Origin: Brevibacillus_C sp046036945
Lineage (GTDB): Bacteria; Bacillota; Bacilli; Brevibacillales; Brevibacillaceae
NCBI RefSeq assembly: GCF_046036945.1
Contig: NZ_JBJQOQ010000006.1
Span: 62,001-126,000, forward strand
DNA length: 64,000 bases
Reading direction: 5' to 3'
The notes under the pieces were generated by a model that did no database searches, was not told where the DNA came from, and saw nothing but the letters and a program-made list of their open reading frames with translations. Positions 59,808 to 64,000 of this stretch are shown here, piece after piece. Each line of letters begins with the position of its first letter. The first letter of the stretch is position 1. The position numbers and the translations under genes are program-made.

Positions 59808-61058
59808 TTACCTAGGCAAAACGGGGCGCAACTGACTGCCTATTCTTCTGATCTCGACCTTTACGTCCACGTCCACGATCGCGTTTTTGAGTGCGTTCCT
59901 GCGATCAAAATGTTCTATCTCCGCAAATGTGGCAAACTGTCCCCGGGAGCGCGAGAGAATCCCGAACGGCTCGCACTGGTAGGTATGGAATACCTTGTTC
60001 ATCAGCTCTTCCTGCCGTTTTTCCAGCTCCTTGCCGACCTGTTTCTCCAGCAGAGACATATTTTTGGGAGTCGTGTAGTTCACTTCGCTGTGGACGCCGA
60101 TCAGCGTAGCTTCCAGCTTTTCGCTGAGGTGGATCCGAATCGGATTTGCCTTTAGATCCACCTGCAGCTTTGGCGGCCTGGCGTGTTTCAACTCCAAGGA
60201 GACAAGTTCTTTTTTTCTAAGGGGGTCGGTAAAGTGAAACTTGATCGGTGGCATTTCCCCCCGAATCATTGTCAGCATTCTTGACTCTTTCGTATCCAGC
60301 ATTGCTACCAGCTTGTCCGCACTGAACAAGGCAGTCCCGGCAAAATCGACGGGATTCCCTCCCTCACGTGCAATCTCTCCGGCTACAAACGCCATCTTCT
60401 TGTCCTTGGGGATGCTTTTTTCATCCTTTGCCGCCTCCTTGTTGACGGCAATGATACTGACGACGGGATCGTCGGTTGTGGTCTCCAGCATGTAGAGAAA
60501 GGTGTGCAAGGTGGCAGGAAATGCCTGTCCGGTACTCTTCATCACAGCGTTAATCGATTGGGTTAAACGGTGAACGGACTGTTCCAGTATCGGCTTGTCC
60601 ATGAGCAGCAGTTCCCTTACCTGCCCTTTGGCGATGGAAACCGTAATCGTCCGGCGAAATTCACGGTAGCGGCTAAGGGGCCGCAAATGCTTGATCAACC
60701 CTTTCCTGGCCAAAGATTCGCTAAACACAAAATTGGACATGTGGCTGAAGTCGAGTCGGCGCTCGATATTCGTTTGCAGCAGGGTAATCGCTTCAATTAT
60801 CGATTTGGCCCTGACGGTAACCGGCTTCGCTCCGCTTAACACTTCCTCGCCGCTTCCGCCGCTCGTTCCTTCCTGGCCTGCCAGCTTTCGCGGAATGGAA
60901 ACGCGTATCGATACGTCGATCTGGTTATCCGGTGCTTCATCGATGCCGACGGCTGCGACAAACGCCACTTCTTCCAGTTCAACTTTGTCATAGCACCCGC
61001 CGAGCAATAGCGGCATCAATGCAATAACCGGGACAAGGCAAAGCACCTTTGAATTCAT
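59808..61058 (-). CDS. gerC: Spore germination lipoprotein, Ger(x)C family
   Basis: A 416-residue lipoprotein with signal LVPVIALMPLLLGGC. It shows the Ger(x)C pattern: YDKVELEEVAFVAAVGIDEA near the mature N terminus, the LSGAKPVTVRAKSIIEAITLLQ stretch, and the third domain near VNYTTPKNMSLLEKQVGKEL. It is the C subunit of a germinant receptor anchored in the spore inner membrane. The ATG overlaps the GerB stop codon (ATGA). The exact gerA/gerB/gerK class cannot be told. Confidence 0.93.
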   Translation of the reverse strand: MNSKVLCLVPVIALMPLLLGGCYDKVELEEVAFVAAVGIDEAPDNQIDVSIRVSIPRKLAGQEGTSGGSGEEVLSGAKPVTVRAKSIIEAITLLQTNIERRLDFSHMSNFVFSESLARKGLIKHLRPLSRYREFRRTITVSIAKGQVRELLLMDKPILEQSVHRLTQSINAVMKSTGQAFPATLHTFLYMLETTTDDPVVSIIAVNKEAAKDEKSIPKDKKMAFVAGEIAREGGNPVDFAGTALFSADKLVAMLDTKESRMLTMIRGEMPPIKFHFTDPLRKKELVSLELKHARPPKLQVDLKANPIRIHLSEKLEATLIGVHSEVNYTTPKNMSLLEKQVGKELEKRQEELMNKVFHTYQCEPFGILSRSRGQFATFAEIEHFDRRNALKNAIVDVDVKVEIRRIGSQLRPVLPR

Positions 61059-62143
61059 CTTGGAGAAGCCCTCCTCCGCCTGTAAGGCTTGCGCAGCCTG
61101 ACCCACAGCAGCAAAGCGGCAGGCAGGACAATTACCGCAAACCAACTCCAATTTATGACAAAGTGAATGTACCAGCTTAACGTCTCCGGAAAGTTTTTCG
61201 GAAAAAAGGCCAGCACGTAAACCATTAGCATGATCGCCGGGATGAGCGGCCGATTTACCGGCATCTTGCACAGGATTGCGACCAGATAGGAAGTGATCCA
61301 GATGTCAATGGCCGTCTTGATCAAGGCCATGGAGATCCAGATGAAGACATACCCGGATTCCAGGCGCTGGATAAACCTCCCGATTCTCGCCAGCCTGCCC
61401 AACTGGTACATCGGATACGGGCTCTCCAAAGCAGATTCATACGGGAACACCATTAAAAAAACAAGCGTTACTAAAGCATATAAGAAGCCAATGATAATCA
61501 GGCTCCAGTACCCGACTGCTTTGCTGTCCCGCGAATCTTGCAGGAGCGGAGACAAAATCACCAGCAGCAAAATATTGTTAAATTGCCCTGTTGTGACAAG
61601 GCTGTAGCTAAGCACGTCAGGAATGCCACGGCCCCAAAGCGGCAGCAGGTAATAAGGCCGATACCAGTTCCAGTTCAGCAGCAGCAGCGAAATGACTCCG
61701 ACAATAGCAACTGGAAAGAAAATCCAGGAGATGCGAGATAAGCCTTCAACCCCCTTGTACGCACAGTAAAATGTCACCAGGACAAAGGGGATGAGGACAA
61801 ACGACAGCGGCGACTGCGGCAGGACCGTTGTCACCACTGTTTCCGTAAAGAGTCTGGTTTCAATCCCTGCATCTGCAACCAGAAAAATAATGATCAATAG
61901 CAGGATGGGAACCCGCAGCCAGCCTGTCTTCAGCGGTTGATTGGTGTTCGAATCGGTAAGCACCGGCGCGATGATCGCCCAGATCACCATGCAAATCAAC
62001 ATGGCGATGATCGGCGTCATCCAGGCAGCCGTACCGGCATGTTCCGCAAACTGCTGGGGATCGGTCAGAAAAATGTCCGCGATCCCGCTGATCGTTACCA
62101 ACGCGAATAGCTCTACCTTGCCAAGATGGCCTGTCTTAATCAT
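61055..62143 (-). CDS. gerB: Spore germination permease, GerAB/ArcD/ProY family
   Basis: A 362-residue protein with about ten hydrophobic helices and the GerAB family start GHLGKVELFALVTISGIADI. It is the B subunit that binds germinant amino acids or sugars in related receptors. It overlaps the GerA stop by eight bases and GerC by four, so all three are coupled. The ligand is unknown. Confidence 0.93.
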   Translation of the reverse strand: MIKTGHLGKVELFALVTISGIADIFLTDPQQFAEHAGTAAWMTPIIAMLICMVIWAIIAPVLTDSNTNQPLKTGWLRVPILLLIIIFLVADAGIETRLFTETVVTTVLPQSPLSFVLIPFVLVTFYCAYKGVEGLSRISWIFFPVAIVGVISLLLLNWNWYRPYYLLPLWGRGIPDVLSYSLVTTGQFNNILLLVILSPLLQDSRDSKAVGYWSLIIIGFLYALVTLVFLMVFPYESALESPYPMYQLGRLARIGRFIQRLESGYVFIWISMALIKTAIDIWITSYLVAILCKMPVNRPLIPAIMLMVYVLAFFPKNFPETLSWYIHFVINWSWFAVIVLPAALLLWVRLRKPYRRRRASPR

Positions 62144-63953
62144 CCTGATCGCGCCCCTCTTCCATGTCTGACCGAGCTTCCCTGGAGTCGTGCACGGTAG
62201 GATCCCAGATACGGGTAATCGTTTTTTCCCGGCGTTCTTTTCCTGTGTAGAGCGGCCGCGGCCGATGTGTCTCCTTATACGGCTCTACCCTTACCATCGT
62301 ATCGCCGACAGGCGGTTTGAACGGGGACACTGGAGACAAGATGGGAACGCCAAACGACTTGGAGCAGGCCCACTGCATCAGCAGGGCAATCACTCCCAGG
62401 GTAATGCCGTAAAATCCCCAAAAAGATGCCATGAGGACAAAGCCAAATCTAAGCACCCTGATCCCGAGGGCAAAGCCTGTATTGGGCATGGTAAATGTAG
62501 CGAGAGTGGTAATCGCTACGACGATGACCAACAACGGGGAGACAACCCTAGCCTGAACGGCAGCTTCGCCCAGAATCAACGCCCCGACGATGCCGATCGT
62601 CGGTCCAATCACGTTGGGGATCCGGATCCCCGCCTCCAGGATCAGTTCAATGGCGAACTCCATCATGATCACCTCTAGGATCAGCGGAAACGGCACCTTT
62701 TCTCTGGCGGCGGCGATGGCCAGCATCAAATCAGTCGGAATCATCTCCGGATGGTAATTGGCGATCGCGATGTACTGGGCCGGCAGCAGCAAAGCTATGA
62801 TCAAGGCGAGGACGCGCCCCACCCGGATGATGCTGGCGACAGGAGAGCGCGTGTAGTAATCTTCCGACGTCTGCATCATGGACCAGATCATCGTCGGCAT
62901 GATCAAGGCAAATGAACTTTGCCCGACAAACACCGCGACAAACCCTTCCGCCAAAGAGGCTGCCACCCGGTCCGGCCGCTCCGTAGAGGTCATTTTTGGG
63001 ATCAGCAGGGCGGTGCGGTCTTCGATGTACTGTTCCAACACGCCGCTGTCCTGCAGGAAATCAGCCTTGATTGCGTTGATGCGCCGCTTCACTTCGCTGA
63101 CCAATTTGGGATTGGCAATGCCTTTTACGTACATGATCGCCACATCGGTCGGCGCCAGCTTTCCCACCTGTGTCATTTCCGTGATCAAGTGTTCCGTCCT
63201 CAGCCGCGAACGGACAAGACCCGTATTGGTTCGCAGATTTTCCGTAAAGGCATCGTGCGGACCGCGGATGGCTGCCTCTGCCTTGGAATCGGAGACGTTG
63301 CGGTGTTCCCAGCCCTTTGTCTCAACCACAAACGCTACGTCAACGCCGTCTACAAACACTGCGGTTGAGCCCGCCAAAATATTTTTCTTCACGTCCTCCC
63401 ATCTCTCGTACTGCATCACTTGATTGCCGGGCAAAAGGGTATTTTTGACCATCTGAAAACGGGACTTGTCCAGCTTTTCTTCGGGAAGCGCGGCCAGCAT
63501 CATGAGCGGCTCCAGAATGTTGTTATTGATCACCTTGCTGTCTACGAGTCCTTCTGTAAAAACGATCATCGCCTCGATCGGCGGTTGAAGCGGGATCCAA
63601 AAATCGCGAACGACGATGTCCGAGTTTTTCGGCAAATAAAAGTCTCTTTCAATCCTTTTCTTGTTGAGGGCGATCTCGGAGAAGACCTGCTGGGAATCCA
63701 GGCTTCTGGTGTCCGGCTTTTTCTGCAGCTCGCGAATGGTTTTGATGCGTTTTTTGTTCCCCTGCTTTTTCTCTTCTGGAGGAACCCTGAGTTCTTCGTT
63801 CGAGTATTTCTGAGCCTCGTCATTGGAGGGCGTCAAGTAAAAATCTTCGTCCAGAATCGTATCATCAACGGTGAACAATCTGCCAATCTTCGACCAAAAA
63901 GACACTCGCCGTTCTTCCTTTCCCTCTGCTCGTTTGATTGTAGAATTTGCCAA
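62136..63953 (-). CDS. gerA: Spore germination protein GerA family, A subunit
   Basis: A 605-residue subunit. The N-terminal soluble part (to about residue 330) has RDFWIPLQPPIEAMIVFTEG, VFVDGVDVAFVVETKGWEHR and SETKAEAAIRGPHDAF-like (SDSKAEAAIRGPHDAFTENL) motifs. About five membrane helices follow with RSPVASIIRVGRVLALIIAL and LPAQYIAIANYHPEMIPTDL. TTG 63953 is preceded by AAGGAA seven bases away. It forms the receptor core or ion channel with GerB and GerC. The promoter lies outside the window. Confidence 0.94.
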   Translation of the reverse strand: MANSTIKRAEGKEERRVSFWSKIGRLFTVDDTILDEDFYLTPSNDEAQKYSNEELRVPPEEKKQGNKKRIKTIRELQKKPDTRSLDSQQVFSEIALNKKRIERDFYLPKNSDIVVRDFWIPLQPPIEAMIVFTEGLVDSKVINNNILEPLMMLAALPEEKLDKSRFQMVKNTLLPGNQVMQYERWEDVKKNILAGSTAVFVDGVDVAFVVETKGWEHRNVSDSKAEAAIRGPHDAFTENLRTNTGLVRSRLRTEHLITEMTQVGKLAPTDVAIMYVKGIANPKLVSEVKRRINAIKADFLQDSGVLEQYIEDRTALLIPKMTSTERPDRVAASLAEGFVAVFVGQSSFALIMPTMIWSMMQTSEDYYTRSPVASIIRVGRVLALIIALLLPAQYIAIANYHPEMIPTDLMLAIAAAREKVPFPLILEVIMMEFAIELILEAGIRIPNVIGPTIGIVGALILGEAAVQARVVSPLLVIVVAITTLATFTMPNTGFALGIRVLRFGFVLMASFWGFYGITLGVIALLMQWACSKSFGVPILSPVSPFKPPVGDTMVRVEPYKETHRPRPLYTGKERREKTITRIWDPTVHDSREARSDMEEGRDQDD

Positions 63954-64000
63954 TTGTCCGTTCCTTATGCAACAAAAAAAGCAGCCGACTCCTATTGCAC

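Noticed and set aside
1..64000. CRISPR arrays, tRNA or rRNA genes, insertion sequences, prophage
   Set aside because: No regularly spaced repeats, no transposase or integrase frames and no RNA-gene signatures were seen by reading; tRNA absence was not tested by a search tool.

Overview
The window reads as chromosome from an endospore-forming Firmicute. Evidence: a GerA/GerB/GerC germinant-receptor operon, cwlJ-gerQ, a CotF-like coat protein, ytxC, T-box and SAM-I leaders, an ATT-started infC behind an L20-type attenuator, and strong GGAGG ribosome binding sites with many TTG/GTG starts. The moderately high GC, the futalosine menaquinone gene mqnC and the ilv-leu layout suggest a Paenibacillaceae (Brevibacillus-like) genome. 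That assignment is inference. No tRNA, rRNA, insertion sequence, prophage or CRISPR array was seen.

Layout. 1-4059 (minus) holds a truncated M42 aminopeptidase, a DUF1294 protein, a DedA protein, a B12-binding radical SAM protein and moaB. 4210-15226 (minus) is a catabolic locus: two SDR dehydrogenases, a class II aldolase-like protein, a broken TRAP binding-protein gene, a 2-hydroxyacid dehydrogenase, a YtcJ-type amidohydrolase, a class III aminotransferase, an MHS-type MFS transporter, a PadR-like regulator and a PAS-AAA sigma-54 activator. Two -24/-12 promoters lie inside it (11280-11296 and 5848-5865), so the activator very probably drives this set. 15389-17605 (plus) carries a small membrane protein, a second DedA protein and a TrkH/KtrB potassium channel subunit. 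17660-19444 (minus) is a subtilisin fused to a degenerate phospholipase D-like domain.

19632-25328 (minus) is a second catabolic operon: GntR regulator, CaiB-type CoA-transferase, HMG-CoA-lyase-like enzyme and a TRAP transporter. It looks built to import, CoA-activate and cleave a dicarboxylate. 25498-31515 (minus) is ilvB-ilvN-ilvC-leuA-leuB behind a leucine-type T-box. Next come sat and cysH, an ankyrin protein, an AT-rich SDR with an AraC regulator, metI-metC behind a SAM-I riboswitch, an exported M28 peptidase, a class V aminotransferase-like protein and several small genes.

45533-50150 (minus) is the translation block: infC-rpmI-rplT, thrS with a threonine T-box, and ytxC. 50390-57232 holds mqnC, spore coat and germination genes (CotF-like, cwlJ, gerQ), a YqaA protein, a carbonic anhydrase, a type III polyketide synthase/methyltransferase pair and two tiny genes. 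57244-59563 holds Hsp20, a small membrane protein and a cation/proton antiporter. 59615-63953 (minus) is the ger operon with a small extra membrane-protein gene at its end.
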